From Janibacter sp. HTCC2649 (GTDB lineage: Bacteria; Actinomycetota; Actinomycetes; Actinomycetales; Dermatophilaceae), in the NCBI RefSeq assembly GCF_000152705.1, contig NZ_CH672413.1, positions 3,166,139 through 3,230,138 on the forward strand: a stretch of 64,000 bases of DNA, read 5' to 3'. Positions 54,999 to 64,000 of the stretch are shown here, one piece after another. A model generated the notes under the pieces. The model had not been told where the DNA came from, did not search any database, and was given only the letters and a program-made list of their open reading frames with translations. Within the stretch, counting starts at the first letter, position 1. The number at the start of each line of letters is the position of its first letter. The translations under genes were made by a program, and so were the position numbers.

Positions 54999-55586
54999 TC
55001 AGACGGCGACGCGGTCGGCCGGCGCCGTCCGCGGGGCGCGCGCCGGGATGAGGCCGGGGTAGGCGGAGTGGACGCCCGCCGCGACGAACGCGGTGATGAC
55101 GGCCTTGACGACGTCGCCGGGCATGAAGACCGCAGCCAGCGTCGTGGCCTTGACCAGCGAGACGTCGAGCATGATCGCCATGCCGATGATGCCAATGATG
55201 TTGAGCACGATGACGCCGCCCAGGATGTTGGCCATCACGCCGAGGGTCAGCTTGTAGGGGCGGCCGACCTTCTCGGTGAGCAGGCCGACGAGGAACGCCG
55301 CGACGGGGAAGCCGACGAGGTAGCCGACGCTCGGGCCGGCGAAGACGCCGAGGCCGCCGCGGCCGCCCGAGAGGAGCGGCAGGCCGATCGCGACGAGCGC
55401 GAGGAAGAGCAGGACCGACAGGGCGCCGCGCTTCGATCCGAGGATCGCGCCGGCGAGCATGATGCCCATCGACTGCGCGGTGATCGGCACGGAGCCGCCG
55501 AACGGGGCGATGGCCGGGATGAGGCCCAGGGCGGCGATGACGCCGGTGAAGATGGCGATGAGCGCGAGGTCGCGGGACTTGAGCAT
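54999..55586 (-). CDS. bioY: ECF transporter S component, biotin-binding BioY
   Basis: This 195-residue membrane protein has six spans and typical BioY blocks: LIAIFTGVIAALGLIPAIAPFGGSVPITAQSMGIMLAGAILGSKRGALSVLLFLALVAIGLPLLSGGRGGLG, then VGYLVGFPVAAFLVGLLTEK. It captures biotin for the BioM/BioN module. ATG 55586 is chosen because the first span follows directly. The gene leads the operon; its promoter must lie in the short gap to the MFS gene stop at 55648. Confidence 0.95.
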   Translation of the reverse strand: MLKSRDLALIAIFTGVIAALGLIPAIAPFGGSVPITAQSMGIMLAGAILGSKRGALSVLLFLALVAIGLPLLSGGRGGLGVFAGPSVGYLVGFPVAAFLVGLLTEKVGRPYKLTLGVMANILGGVIVLNIIGIIGMAIMLDVSLVKATTLAAVFMPGDVVKAVITAFVAAGVHSAYPGLIPARAPRTAPADRVAV

Positions 55587-55647
55587 GGGAGGGAGTGTGC
55601 CAGTCCGACAGGGGGTTGCGGCACCCACGTCCGTGCCCGGAAATCTT

Positions 55648-57087
55648 CTACGGACGCATCCTGTGCGTGAGCGTGAGGGCAATCACGGCGGCGCCCAGGG
55701 AGATACCCATGAGTAGGGCGAAGACGGCCCCGTCGAGGGTGTCGTGACGGGCCGCGATGAGGGCTCCACCGCCGGCTGTCGTGAGGGCGCTGCCGAGGCT
55801 GGCGCCGATCTGGCTCGCCGCCGTGGCCTGCCCCTGCTCGTGCTCCGGGGCGAGGGTGAAGATCTCGGTGGACAGGCTCGGTGACGACAGACCCATGCCC
55901 GTGGCGGCGAGAGCCCAGCCCATGAGTCCGGGGACGAGGTCGACGATCTCGAGCGAGAGCAGGATGGGGCCGATCCCGCCGATGGCGATGAGGGAGAGGC
56001 CGAGACGGACGCGAGCGGCGGCGTCGAACCGGCGCTGCACCGCATCGAGGCTGTGGATGGCCGAGCCCGCCGCCCAGAACACGCCCGTGACGCTCAGGCT
56101 GATCCCGGCGAGGGCCGGCCCGACGTCGTGGGTGACGTCGAGCATGAGCGGCAGGTAGCCGCCGATGCCGCCGAAGGCGATGACGAGCAACGTGCGCAGA
56201 GCAACGACGGCGGGTATGCCGGGTGCTGCCGTGAGCGTTCCGGCTGGCAGTGCCGCTCGGATCGTGGCGACGAGGGCGATGGCGCCGACGACAAGGCTGG
56301 CGAGTCCGGCGATGCGGTGGTCGCCGCCGTCGAAGGCGAGGGGTCCGCCGATGCTGAGCAGGGCGACGGCGCTGGCGAGTCCGAGAGCGGGCAGGAGCGG
56401 CTTCTCGTGGCTCGGGTCCGCGGGTGTGGCGGCCGAGCCGGCATCGCGCGGACCGCTGACCCGGCGGAGCCCGGGGAGCAGCAGGAGGACGGCAGGGACG
56501 AGGAGCACGGTGGGCAGGAGGAAGACGAGCCGCCAACCCACGAGGGCCTCGGCAGCGCCGGCTGCTCCGGGGCCGAGGAGGCTGGGCAGGATCCAGGCCG
56601 CGGCGAAGGTCGCGAAGACCTTGGCCCGCAGGTGCTCGGGCAGGGCCCGGGCCGCGAAGACGAGGGTGGAGACGTCGATGAGCCCCTCGGCGATGCCCGA
56701 CAGGCCGCGCCCGGCGATGAAGACCGCCATCGACGGGGCACTCGCTGTGACGACCTGGGCGGCCGCGAAGGTCGCGAGTCCGGTGAGCAGGACGGTCCGG
56801 GAGCCGAGGCGATCGACCCAACGTCCGGCGACGACGACGGCCACCATGAAGGTCACCATCGACGCGGCGTTGGCCGGTCCGAACCACGCGAGACCGTCGA
56901 GGGCGCGGGCCGCTGTCGGCATGATGCTGATCGTGGCGCGGTTCTCGAAGGCGCCGAGGGTGACGAGGGCGATGATGCCGATCGCCACGGGCAGGTGCTT
57001 GGCGCTGAAGAGCTTGTCCGGCGGGAGCTCTGTCTGGGTTGACGCGGTGGAGGCGTCGGCCGTCGAGGTCATGGGGAGCATCTTCAT
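55648..57087 (-). CDS. MFS transporter under a SoxR box
   Basis: This 479-residue transporter has about 14 hydrophobic segments. It includes VAGRWVDRLGSRTVLLTGLATFAAAQVVTASAPSMAVFIAGRGLSGIAEGLIDVSTLVFAARALPE (motif A and the DHA2-like motif) and EALVGWRLVFLLPTV. The start may be ATG 57087 or 57072. It is divergent from a SoxR gene, with a SoxR box between. SoxR in streptomycetes controls exporters of redox-active compounds, so a redox-cycling antibiotic or dye is a likely substrate, as inference. Confidence 0.88.
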   Translation of the reverse strand: MKMLPMTSTADASTASTQTELPPDKLFSAKHLPVAIGIIALVTLGAFENRATISIMPTAARALDGLAWFGPANAASMVTFMVAVVVAGRWVDRLGSRTVLLTGLATFAAAQVVTASAPSMAVFIAGRGLSGIAEGLIDVSTLVFAARALPEHLRAKVFATFAAAWILPSLLGPGAAGAAEALVGWRLVFLLPTVLLVPAVLLLLPGLRRVSGPRDAGSAATPADPSHEKPLLPALGLASAVALLSIGGPLAFDGGDHRIAGLASLVVGAIALVATIRAALPAGTLTAAPGIPAVVALRTLLVIAFGGIGGYLPLMLDVTHDVGPALAGISLSVTGVFWAAGSAIHSLDAVQRRFDAAARVRLGLSLIAIGGIGPILLSLEIVDLVPGLMGWALAATGMGLSSPSLSTEIFTLAPEHEQGQATAASQIGASLGSALTTAGGGALIAARHDTLDGAVFALLMGISLGAAVIALTLTHRMRP

Positions 57088-57107
57088 ATCTCAAGCGCAC
57101 TTGAGAT
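57088..57107. promoter_or_regulatory. SoxR box
   Basis: ATCTCAAG-CGCA-CTTGAGAT is a perfect 20-base palindrome and contains the SoxR core TCAAG-N4-CTTGA. It lies between soxR (start 57127) and the MFS gene (start 57087 or 57072). The oxidised Fe-S form of SoxR would open a divergent promoter here. Confidence 0.85.
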
Positions 57108-57126
57108 CAAGCCCTACTCTGGAGTG

Positions 57127-57579
57127 GTGGACAAGAACGACGAACTGCCCATCGGTGAGGTCGCTGCCCGCAGCGGCGTCTCCGTCCCCACCGTCCGGTT
57201 CTACGAGGACCGCGGACTCATCCAGAGCGTGAGGAACGCCGGGAACCATCGCCGGTATCCACGGCATACGCTCCGCCGGATTGCGGTCGTGCGCGCGGGG
57301 CAACGGTTCGGGCTAAGCCTGGCCGAGATCGGGGAGGCGCTCGCGACCCTGCCGTCGGACCACCCGCCGACCAAGCGTGACTGGGCCCGGCTCTCGACCG
57401 TCTGGCACGACGCGCTGTCGGAGCGGATCGAGGCGCTCACCAAGGTTCGCGACGGGCTCACCGACTGCATCGGGTGCGGCTGCCTGTCGTTGACGTCATG
57501 CCCGATCTACAACGCCGACGATGGGCGCGCTGCCGATGGTCCGGGCGCCCAGCGTTGGCCAGCCGCCGCGAGGGCGTGA
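57127..57579 (+). CDS. soxR: Redox-sensing MerR-family activator SoxR
   Basis: This 150-residue regulator has a MerR helix-turn-helix at 8-30 (IGEVAARSGVSVPTVRFYEDRGLI). The C-terminal [2Fe-2S] ligand set Cys114, Cys117, Cys119 and Cys125 follows the SoxR spacing CxxCxC-x5-C (CIGCGCLSLTSC). A dimerisation helix lies between. GTG 57127 or 57124 starts it. In actinobacteria SoxR responds to redox-active compounds rather than superoxide and drives exporters; the divergent MFS gene with the SoxR box supports this. Confidence 0.92.
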   Translation: MDKNDELPIGEVAARSGVSVPTVRFYEDRGLIQSVRNAGNHRRYPRHTLRRIAVVRAGQRFGLSLAEIGEALATLPSDHPPTKRDWARLSTVWHDALSERIEALTKVRDGLTDCIGCGCLSLTSCPIYNADDGRAADGPGAQRWPAAARA

Positions 57580-57613
57580 CTCGTCCGTCGGTGCGGCTGA
57601 CAGAATCGGCGGC

Positions 57614-58504
57614 ATGACGACGCCCGCGACGCAGTCACCCCTCGAGGTCCCCGGCTTCACCCACGTCTACTCCGGCAAGGTCCGTGATCTCTATGAGCCG
57701 GACGGCCGCGACGACCAGCTGCTCCTCGTGGCGTCGGACCGGATCTCGGCGTTCGACTTCATCCTCGACCCGCCGATCCCCGACAAGGGTGCGGTGCTGA
57801 CGCAGCTGTCGCTGTGGTGGTTCGACCAGCTGGCCGACCTCGTGCCCAACCACGTCGTGTCCGTTGACGTCCCCGAGGTGGTGGCCGGCCGCGCGGTGCT
57901 CGTGCGCAAGCTCGACATGGTGCCGGTCGAGTGTGTGGCCCGGGCCTATCTCACCGGTGGCGGACTGCGTGAGTATGCCGCCGACGGCACCGTGAGCGGG
58001 TTGTCCCTGCCTGGCGGGCTGCGGGACGGAGATCGGTTCGAGGCGCCACTGTTCACGCCGTCGACGAAGGCGCCGATGGGGGAGCATGACGAGCCGATGA
58101 CCTATGAGGCGGTCGAGGCCGAGGTCGGGCCCGAGCTGGCCGCGACCCTGCGCGACCTCACGACGCGAATCCTGTCTCGTGGCAACGAGATCGCGGGGGA
58201 GCGGGGCATCCTCATCGCTGACACCAAGGTCGAGTTCGGCATCGATGGTGACGGGACGCTCATCCTCGCGGACGAAGTGCTGACGCCCGACTCGTCGCGC
58301 TTCTGGCCGGCCGACCAGTGGGAGCCCGGGCACACCCAGCCGAGCTTCGACAAGGAGTTCGTGCGCGAGTGGCTGCTGTCTCCGGAGAGCGGCTGGGACA
58401 AGTCGTCCGGCGAGGCGCCGCCGGCACTGCCCGCAGAGGTGGTCGAGCGGACGCGCGCGAAGTACGTCGAGGCCTACGAGCGCCTCACCGGCAAGACCTT
58501 CTGA
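57614..58504 (+). CDS. purC: SAICAR synthetase
   Basis: This 296-residue enzyme (EC 6.3.2.6) joins CAIR and aspartate in purine synthesis. HVYSGKVRDLYE, ASDRISAFDFILDPPIPDKGAVL, VPVECVARAYLTGG, RGILIADTKVEFG and DEVLTPDSSRFWP are the family blocks. The size is in the upper range, as in other actinobacteria. CAGAAT lies seven bases before the ATG, a leaderless layout. A hairpin pair follows at 58519-58583. It stands next to soxR rather than other pur genes. Confidence 0.96.
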   Translation: MTTPATQSPLEVPGFTHVYSGKVRDLYEPDGRDDQLLLVASDRISAFDFILDPPIPDKGAVLTQLSLWWFDQLADLVPNHVVSVDVPEVVAGRAVLVRKLDMVPVECVARAYLTGGGLREYAADGTVSGLSLPGGLRDGDRFEAPLFTPSTKAPMGEHDEPMTYEAVEAEVGPELAATLRDLTTRILSRGNEIAGERGILIADTKVEFGIDGDGTLILADEVLTPDSSRFWPADQWEPGHTQPSFDKEFVREWLLSPESGWDKSSGEAPPALPAEVVERTRAKYVEAYERLTGKTF

Positions 58505-58518
58505 TCCAGCCGCCACCA

Positions 58519-58583
58519 GTCGGGGCTTCTGTGACGAGTCGGGGGTCGCGGATGCCCCGACCCGTCACACAACCCCCGACTCG
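58519..58583 (+). terminator. Two overlapping hairpins after purC
   Basis: CGAGTCGGGGGT (58535-58546) pairs with 58572-58583, a perfect 12-base stem. GTCGGGGC (58519-58526) alternatively pairs with GCCCCGAC (58554-58561). The two structures share sequence and exclude each other, so either could form. No T-run follows. It lies in the 107-base gap before the methyltransferase gene. Confidence 0.65.
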
Positions 58584-58611
58584 CGAGCCTGGCTCGGGCT
58601 AACGTCGGAGG

Positions 58612-59277
58612 ATGAGCACTGAGCCGAGGGGATGGCAGGCAGAGGCTGATCGACTGGCCAATGCGAGCGTGGGGCGGGGCGACCCGACGGGCTGGTTCGA
58701 GGAGCTCTATGCCGCAGGCGAGTCCGGCGAGGTGACGATGGCGTGGGACCACGACGACCCCCAGCCGCTGCTCGCGGACTGGACCCATGAGGGAGACGTC
58801 ACAGGCGCGGGGCTCCGTGCACTCGTCGTCGGTTGTGGACTCGGCGCCGAGGCAGAGCACCTCGCAGCCCTGGGGTTCGCCACGACAGCGTTCGACCTCT
58901 CGCCGACGGCGATCCGCACGGCCCGCTCGAGGCACCCGGGCTCGAGCGTCGACTACCAGGTGGCTGACCTCCTCGATCCGCCGCGTGAGTGGCACCGGGC
59001 CTTCGACCTGGTCGTCGAGATCTACACCGTCCAGGCAGTGCCCCGCGACCTCCGCGACCGCATGATCTCGGCAGTGAGTGATCTGGTCGCGAGCGGAGGC
59101 ACGCTGCTCGCCATCCAGGCGGTGCTCGACCCCGCCGACGACGGTTCGGGTCCGCCGTGGCCGCTCACGCGCGAGGAGATCGAGTCCTTCGTCCGGCACG
59201 GTCTCACCAAGGTTGCCGTCGAAGAGCTCCACCTCGCCGACACCAGCCCGCGTTGGAGGGCCGAGTTCGTCCGCTGA
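58612..59277 (+). CDS. Class I SAM-dependent methyltransferase (TPMT-like)
   Basis: This 221-residue enzyme has the SAM motif VVGCGLGAEAEHLAALG, FDLSPTAIRTARSRHPG as motif II, and an acidic FDLVVEIYTVQAVP block as motif IV. The N-terminal PTGWFEELY and late ADTSPRWRAEF segments resemble small-molecule methyltransferases of the thiopurine type. TAACGT and GGAGG lie before the ATG. The substrate is unknown. Confidence 0.88.
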   Translation: MSTEPRGWQAEADRLANASVGRGDPTGWFEELYAAGESGEVTMAWDHDDPQPLLADWTHEGDVTGAGLRALVVGCGLGAEAEHLAALGFATTAFDLSPTAIRTARSRHPGSSVDYQVADLLDPPREWHRAFDLVVEIYTVQAVPRDLRDRMISAVSDLVASGGTLLAIQAVLDPADDGSGPPWPLTREEIESFVRHGLTKVAVEELHLADTSPRWRAEFVR

Positions 59278-59318
59278 GGGTGGATCACCCTGTCGCCCAC
59301 CTGGCATGCCATCGAAGC

Positions 59319-59549
59319 ATGAGCACCCAGGTCTCCGTCCGCCTCGCTTGTCAAGTCCGCACTGGGACCTTGAGCGTCGAACTCCCCGTCGGCATCGGTG
59401 AAGGTCTTGATCGCGAGTCCGTTGCCAATCTCGACGAAGTCATGACCATTCGAGAAGAGGATCCTGGCCCCCAGATCGGTGTGTTGCCGCAGGTCAAGGA
59501 GACAGACCTTGCCGCCGCCGTGTTCCAGGCCTTCTCGCTCAGGTGGTGA
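59319..59549 (+). pseudogene. MazF/PemK-like toxin, C-terminal remnant
   Basis: The 76-codon frame from ATG 59319 reads VELPVGIGEGLDRESVANLDEVMTI and IGVLPQ, then AAAVFQAFSL. This matches the C-terminal half of MazF/PemK toxins (LDRxSVAN-xxxxxTI, then an IG-L block and a final helix). The N-terminal part, with the conserved R-G-E-I-W and R-P-x-L-V blocks, is missing; the previous bases belong to the methyltransferase gene. No antitoxin gene is near. It is probably a broken toxin gene; a short independent gene is possible. Confidence 0.5.
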
Positions 59550-59635
59550 GGGCCGAGGTCGCGGACCAACGCTGTTCGCCGGGCCAGTAGCCTGTGACTC
59601 GGCCCAGCCGCACCTCCCTGGAGATCGCCCACGTG

Positions 59636-62600
59636 ATGGTTTCGACGCATGACCTCGCCCTGACCACTGTCGATGGAGGGTCTGCGCTCTCACCCTTTCG
59701 GGCCCGCGCCCTGCTCGCGAGGCTGCAACAGGTCGATCCCGCGATCGCAGGGGTCACGGCTCGCTTCGTCCACTGGGTCGCGAGCGAAGCGCCCCTCGAC
59801 GACGCTGGGCGAGCCACGGTCGAGCGCCTCCTGACCTACGGCGATGCGTATGCCGGTCAGTCGCCTTCCGGTGATCCGCGGACTCTCGTCGTGGTTGCGC
59901 CGCGCCTGGGCACCATCTCGCCCTGGGCGAGCAAGGCCACCGACATCGCGCACAACTGCGGCATCGACATCCGACGCGTCGAGCGGGTCACGGAGTTCGT
60001 CGTCGAGGGCGTCGAGCTGACCAGCAGTGAGTCCGACGCAGAGCAGTGGGGCGCGATCGCAGCCGTCCTCCATGACCGGATGACCGAGACCGCGCTGCCC
60101 CTGCGTGAGGCCGCCGCCGCTCTCTTCGAGGAGCGCGAGGCCGAGCCGATGGAGCACGTCGACGTCCTCGGCGGAGGGCGCGAAGCGCTGGAAGGTGCGA
60201 ACACGGCATACGGGCTGGCCTTGTCGGACGACGAGATCGACTATCTGGCGGCAGCGTTCACCGGACTGCAGCGCAACCCCACCGACGTCGAGCTGATGAT
60301 GTTCGCGCAGGCCAACTCCGAGCACTGTCGGCACAAGATCTTCAATGCCGACTTCATCGTCGACGGCGAGCCGCAGGTGCGCAGCCTCTTCGGGATGATC
60401 CGGCACACCGAGAAAGTTGCCGGCGCGGGCACGATCGTGGCCTACAAGGACAACGCCAGCGTCATGGAAGGCGGGCGGATCGAGCGCTGGCTGCCCGGGC
60501 GCGGTGACGGCCCGACGGCCTACGCCGCTCGCGAGGAGGACGTCCACGTCCTCATGAAGGTCGAGACGCACAACCACCCGACCGCGATCTCACCCTTCCC
60601 GGGGGCCGCGACCGGCGCCGGTGGCGAGATCCGCGACGAGGGTGCGACGGGTCGGGGTTCGGCACCCAAGGCGGGGCTCACCGGGTTCGTCGTCTCGAAC
60701 CTCCATCTCCCCGGGACCAACGAGCCGTGGGAGTCCGAGGTCTACGGCTCGCCCGACCACATCGCGACCCCCCTCGAGATCATGGTCGACGGCCCGATCG
60801 GTGCGGCGGCGTTCAACAACGAGTTCGGCCGGCCGGGGCTCGGCGGCTTCTTCCGGGTCTATGAGCAGACCGTCGACGGCGTGCGCCGCGGCTATCACAA
60901 GCCGATCATGAGCGCCGGTGGCCTCGGCTCGATCAGCGCCGACCAGACCGAGAAGGTCCTCTTCCCCGCCGGCACCCTGCTCGTCCAGATCGGTGGACCG
61001 GGCATGCGCATCGGCATGGGCGGTGGCGCCGCGTCGTCGATGGCCGCTGGTACCAACGCTGCTGACCTCGACTTCAACTCCGTGCAGCGTGGCAACCCCG
61101 AGATGGAGCGCCGCGCGCAGGAGGTCATCAACCACTGCTGGTCCCTCGGCGCCGACAACCCCGTGCTCGCGATCCACGACGTCGGTGCGGGCGGGCTGTC
61201 CAACGCCTTCCCCGAGCTCGTCAACGACGCTGGGCTCGGCGCGCGCTTCGACCTGTCCGCGATCCAGCTCGAGGAGTCCGGTCTCGCACCCAAGGAGATC
61301 TGGGTCAACGAGAGCCAGGAGCGCTATGTCATGGCGATCGCGCCGGAGTCGCTCGAGCTGCTCGAGTCGTTCGCCGCGCGTGAGCGTTGCCCGCTGGCCG
61401 TCATCGGTGTCGCCGCTGACGATGCGCAGCTGTTGGTGGCCGGTGACTCCGACGACGACGTGCCGATCGACATGCCCATGGAGGTTCTCCTCGGCAAGCC
61501 CCCGCGCATGACCCGCGACGCGACCCGGGTGTCCTGGACCGCTGACTCGCTCGACGTGAGCGACATCGATGTCCGCGACGCGGCATACGCCGTCCTTCGT
61601 CACCCCTCGGTTGCGAGCAAGCGCTTCCTCATCACCATCGGCGACCGCACGGTGGGCGGGTTCTCGCACCGCGACCAGCTCGTCGGTCCGTGGCAGGTTC
61701 CCGTGGCGGACGTTGCGGTCACCTTGGCCGACCACGTCGGCTTCGCGGGCGAGGCCATGGCCTCGGGGGAGCGTATGCCGCTCGCTTCCGTCAACGCTCC
61801 TGCCTCCGGTCGCATGGCGGTCGGGGAGGCGCTGACCAACCTCTTGGCGGCGCCGCTGCCCGCGCTGTCGGCCGTCAAGCTGTCGTGCAACTGGATGGCC
61901 GCGGCGGGCGAGGCCGGCGAGGACGCTGCGCTGTTCGACACGGTCGAGGCCGTGGCCATGGAGTTGTGCCCGGCCCTGGGGATCTCGGTCCCGGTCGGCA
62001 AGGACTCGATGTCGATGCGGACGAAGTGGACGGACCAGGCCTCGGGTGAGGGCCGCCAGGTGACGTCGCCGGTGTCGCTCGTCGTGTCGGCCTTTGCGGC
62101 CCTGCCCGACGTGCGCGGGACCCTCACACCTCAGCTCGAGCCTGACTCGGCCCTGGTGCTCGTGGACCTCGGGGCTGGTGCCAATCGTCTGGGGGGCTCG
62201 ATGCTCGCTCAGGTGTCCGGCGTCTTTGGTGGCGCCGTGCCCGACCTCGACGACCCGTCGCGCCTGGTGGCATTTGCCGAGGCTGTGGGTGAGTTGCGTT
62301 CTCGTGGGCTGGTTTCGGCCTATCACGACCGCTCCGACGGTGGCCTCTGGGCGACCGTGTGCGAGATGGCGTTTGCCAGTGGGCTCGGGGTCGAGATCGC
62401 GGTTGACTCGGTCGAGGCCCTGTTCACCGAAGAGCTTGGCGCTGTGCTGGGCGTGCGCGCCGACTCGGTCAGCGAGGTCCGCGAGGTCCTCATCGCGTCT
62501 GGCGTCGGCGAGTTCTCGTCGATCATCGGCGGAACGCACCCGGAGCGTCGGGTCACCGTGTCCGTCGACGGTGAGGTGCCGCTCGACGAGTCCACCCAGG

Positions 62601-63538
62601 ACCTTGCCCAGGCATGGGACGAGGTCTCCTGGCGGATCTCGTCGCTGCGTGACAACCCGGAGTGCGCCGACGAGGAGCACGCGGCGTTCGGCTCCGAGGA
62701 CGACCCGGGACTGCACGTGTCGACGTCGTTCGACCCGACCGATGACATTGCTGCGCCGTTCCTCAACATCGGTGCGCGTCCTCGCGTCGCTGTGTTGCGC
62801 GAGCAGGGCGTCAACTCCCACATCGAGACGGCCTACGCGTTCCACCGCGCCGGGTTCGAGACGCTCGACGTCCACATGACCGACCTCCAGACGGGTCGGG
62901 CCTCCCTGTCCGACGTCGTCGGTTTGGTGGCGTGCGGCGGGTTCTCCTATGGCGACACGTTGGGCGCCGGCGAGGGCTGGGCGCGCTCGGTGCTCTTCAA
63001 CGAAGGGCTCACCGAGGAGTTCTCGACCTTCTTCTCGCGCGGCGACACGTTCGGGCTCGGTATCTGCAACGGCGCCCAGATGTTCGCTGCGCTCGCGGAC
63101 CTCATCCCCGGCGCCGACGCGTGGCCGCGGTTCACCCGCAACCGGTCCGAGCAGTACGAAGCCCGGCTCTCGCTCGTCGAGGTCCTCGAGTCACCGTCGA
63201 TCTTCACGTCAGGCATGGCTGGCTCACGCATCCCGATCGCCGTGGCCCACGGTGAGGGCTTCGCGAACTTCTCGACCCGGGGCGACCAGGCCTCAGTCCA
63301 GCGGGTGGCCCGGTTCGTCAACAACGATGGTGGCGCCGCGACGGCATACCCGTTCAATCCCAACGGTTCCCCGGACGGGCTCACCTCGGTGACCACGACG
63401 GACGGAAGGTTCACCGCGATGATGCCGCACCCCGAGCGGGTCCAGCGCAACGCGCAGATGTCGTGGACCAGCGGTCGCGTCGAAGAGGTCTCCCCGTGGA
63501 TGCGCATGTTCCGCAACGCCCGCACCTACACCGGCTGA
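59636..63538 (+). CDS. purL: Single-chain FGAM synthase (fused PurL/PurQ form)
   Basis: This 1300-residue enzyme (EC 6.3.5.3) uses glutamine to make FGAM in purine synthesis. It combines a PurS-like start, two PurM-like halves ([51 protein letters not shown], then a second half with HDRSDGG) and a C-terminal glutaminase with GLGICNGAQ (Cys1144) and MMPHPERV. It is the proteobacterial/eukaryotic layout, not the separate PurS-PurQ-PurL set usual in this phylum. The ATG 59636 follows a TAGCCT box at 59588-59593, so earlier codons would lie upstream of transcription. Confidence 0.95.
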   Translation: MVSTHDLALTTVDGGSALSPFRARALLARLQQVDPAIAGVTARFVHWVASEAPLDDAGRATVERLLTYGDAYAGQSPSGDPRTLVVVAPRLGTISPWASKATDIAHNCGIDIRRVERVTEFVVEGVELTSSESDAEQWGAIAAVLHDRMTETALPLREAAAALFEEREAEPMEHVDVLGGGREALEGANTAYGLALSDDEIDYLAAAFTGLQRNPTDVELMMFAQANSEHCRHKIFNADFIVDGEPQVRSLFGMIRHTEKVAGAGTIVAYKDNASVMEGGRIERWLPGRGDGPTAYAAREEDVHVLMKVETHNHPTAISPFPGAATGAGGEIRDEGATGRGSAPKAGLTGFVVSNLHLPGTNEPWESEVYGSPDHIATPLEIMVDGPIGAAAFNNEFGRPGLGGFFRVYEQTVDGVRRGYHKPIMSAGGLGSISADQTEKVLFPAGTLLVQIGGPGMRIGMGGGAASSMAAGTNAADLDFNSVQRGNPEMERRAQEVINHCWSLGADNPVLAIHDVGAGGLSNAFPELVNDAGLGARFDLSAIQLEESGLAPKEIWVNESQERYVMAIAPESLELLESFAARERCPLAVIGVAADDAQLLVAGDSDDDVPIDMPMEVLLGKPPRMTRDATRVSWTADSLDVSDIDVRDAAYAVLRHPSVASKRFLITIGDRTVGGFSHRDQLVGPWQVPVADVAVTLADHVGFAGEAMASGERMPLASVNAPASGRMAVGEALTNLLAAPLPALSAVKLSCNWMAAAGEAGEDAALFDTVEAVAMELCPALGISVPVGKDSMSMRTKWTDQASGEGRQVTSPVSLVVSAFAALPDVRGTLTPQLEPDSALVLVDLGAGANRLGGSMLAQVSGVFGGAVPDLDDPSRLVAFAEAVGELRSRGLVSAYHDRSDGGLWATVCEMAFASGLGVEIAVDSVEALFTEELGAVLGVRADSVSEVREVLIASGVGEFSSIIGGTHPERRVTVSVDGEVPLDESTQDLAQAWDEVSWRISSLRDNPECADEEHAAFGSEDDPGLHVSTSFDPTDDIAAPFLNIGARPRVAVLREQGVNSHIETAYAFHRAGFETLDVHMTDLQTGRASLSDVVGLVACGGFSYGDTLGAGEGWARSVLFNEGLTEEFSTFFSRGDTFGLGICNGAQMFAALADLIPGADAWPRFTRNRSEQYEARLSLVEVLESPSIFTSGMAGSRIPIAVAHGEGFANFSTRGDQASVQRVARFVNNDGGAATAYPFNPNGSPDGLTSVTTTDGRFTAMMPHPERVQRNAQMSWTSGRVEEVSPWMRMFRNARTYTG

Positions 63539-63626
63539 TCCGAACTCCCCACCGCCCACCGAATGCGCGCCTAGCCTGTGACACATAGGTTGAGCAGAGA
63601 TTCCGGACTCGATGCAGGGGGTGCCA

Positions 63627-64000
63627 GTGCGGGCAATGTCGGAGGCGCGTCTCTCCACCCTGACCACCCGGCTGCTGGCTGGCGCGTCGGTGCTGAGTCT
63701 GGTCGGGGTCGGGCTGGTCATGCGGTTCGCGTGGGACTCCGCCGCTGTGGTCTACGGACCGCAGGGGGAGACCTCCACTGGCTCCCCTGCGCTCGAGCAA
63801 CGGCTCCAGATGGTCCTACAGGATCTCTCCTATCGGCAGGTGGGCATTCCGCTCGTGGTGTCGTCCGCGCTGGCCGCTGCGGCCGTCGCGACCCTGCACA
63901 GGCACCCGTCGCCGGCGCAGGTCCGACGGCTTCGGTGGGAGGTCCTGGGCGCCGGCCTCCTCACGCTGGTCGTCGTTGTCCTGTTCGCCCTCGCCAACCT
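63627..64000 (+). CDS. Membrane protein, N-terminal part, cut by window end
   Basis: The open frame runs from GTG 63627 to the window edge (about 124 codons). It shows an N-terminal span (TTRLLAGASVLSLVGVGLVMRFAW), an external stretch of about 35 residues, a second span (GIPLVVSSALAAAAVATL) and a third beginning GAGLLTLVVVVLFALAN. AGGGGG lies five bases before the GTG. The rest is beyond the window, so the family cannot be named. Confidence 0.6.
   Translation, partial: MRAMSEARLSTLTTRLLAGASVLSLVGVGLVMRFAWDSAAVVYGPQGETSTGSPALEQRLQMVLQDLSYRQVGIPLVVSSALAAAAVATLHRHPSPAQVRRLRWEVLGAGLLTLVVVVLFALAN

Noticed and set aside
59319-59549. Complete toxin-antitoxin pair before purL
   Set aside because: Only the C-terminal half of a MazF-like sequence is present and no antitoxin-like frame lies next to it.

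Overview
The window is 64 kb of high-GC actinobacterial chromosome. I infer a Micrococcales relative, perhaps near Intrasporangiaceae. The reasons are the codon use, an HspR-type HAIR operator before clpB, fba followed by a DUF3151 gene, F420-type oxidoreductase and LCP genes, an LprG/P55-like pair, HelD-like ATPases, a DUF222/HNH gene and many start codons that look leaderless. No rRNA, tRNA, CRISPR array, prophage or insertion sequence is visible.

Layout. 1-7015: a sugar-acid operon (binding protein end, two CUT1 permeases, galactonate dehydratase, KDP(G)al aldolase, PfkB kinase, mannonate/gluconate dehydratase, gluconokinase) that funnels aldonates to pyruvate and glyceraldehyde-3-phosphate. 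7027-13046: divergent SGNH hydrolases, an LCP cell-wall ligase and clpB. 13180-21899: two secreted GWG-repeat paralogs, an LprG-like lipoprotein with its MFS partner, a SodC-like protein divergent from an ECF sigma factor with a membrane partner, and a secreted cyanophycinase-like protein. 21901-26788: alpha/beta hydrolase, xthA, SDR, pyrE, LemA, FHA and META-domain genes. 26823-34580: ArsR regulator with MFS pump, ABC-2 exporter plus two-component system, AIM24 and DedA. 34627-42491: DinB, TrmH, a HelD-like ATPase, a frameshifted DUF222/HNH gene, an ECF42-type sigma factor with three DGPF proteins, and a decayed hydrolase. 42584-50212: fba, DUF3151, two LuxR-type regulators, purA and a second HelD-like ATPase. 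50213-64000: purD, a biotin ECF transporter, SoxR with a divergent MFS, purC, a MazF-like remnant, a single-chain purL and a membrane protein cut by the window end.

The strongest unexplained signal is not a gene. The octamer GTATGCCG (complement CGGCATAC) occurs 52 times by my reading, about once per 1.2 kb, on both strands. It lies mostly inside genes and in several reading frames, including as the rare Ile codon ATA. Two intergenic copies form the stem of a terminator and two more form a hairpin at a start codon. About 2 copies would be expected for a random 70 percent GC sequence. Density, strand balance and terminator pairing resemble DNA uptake sequences of Neisseria and Pasteurellaceae. 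I know of no such system described in Actinobacteria, and the window holds no competence gene that would prove it.

Purine synthesis genes (purA, purD, purC, purL) and pyrE are scattered singly. PurL is the fused 1300-residue form, unlike the purS/purQ/purL set usual in this phylum.
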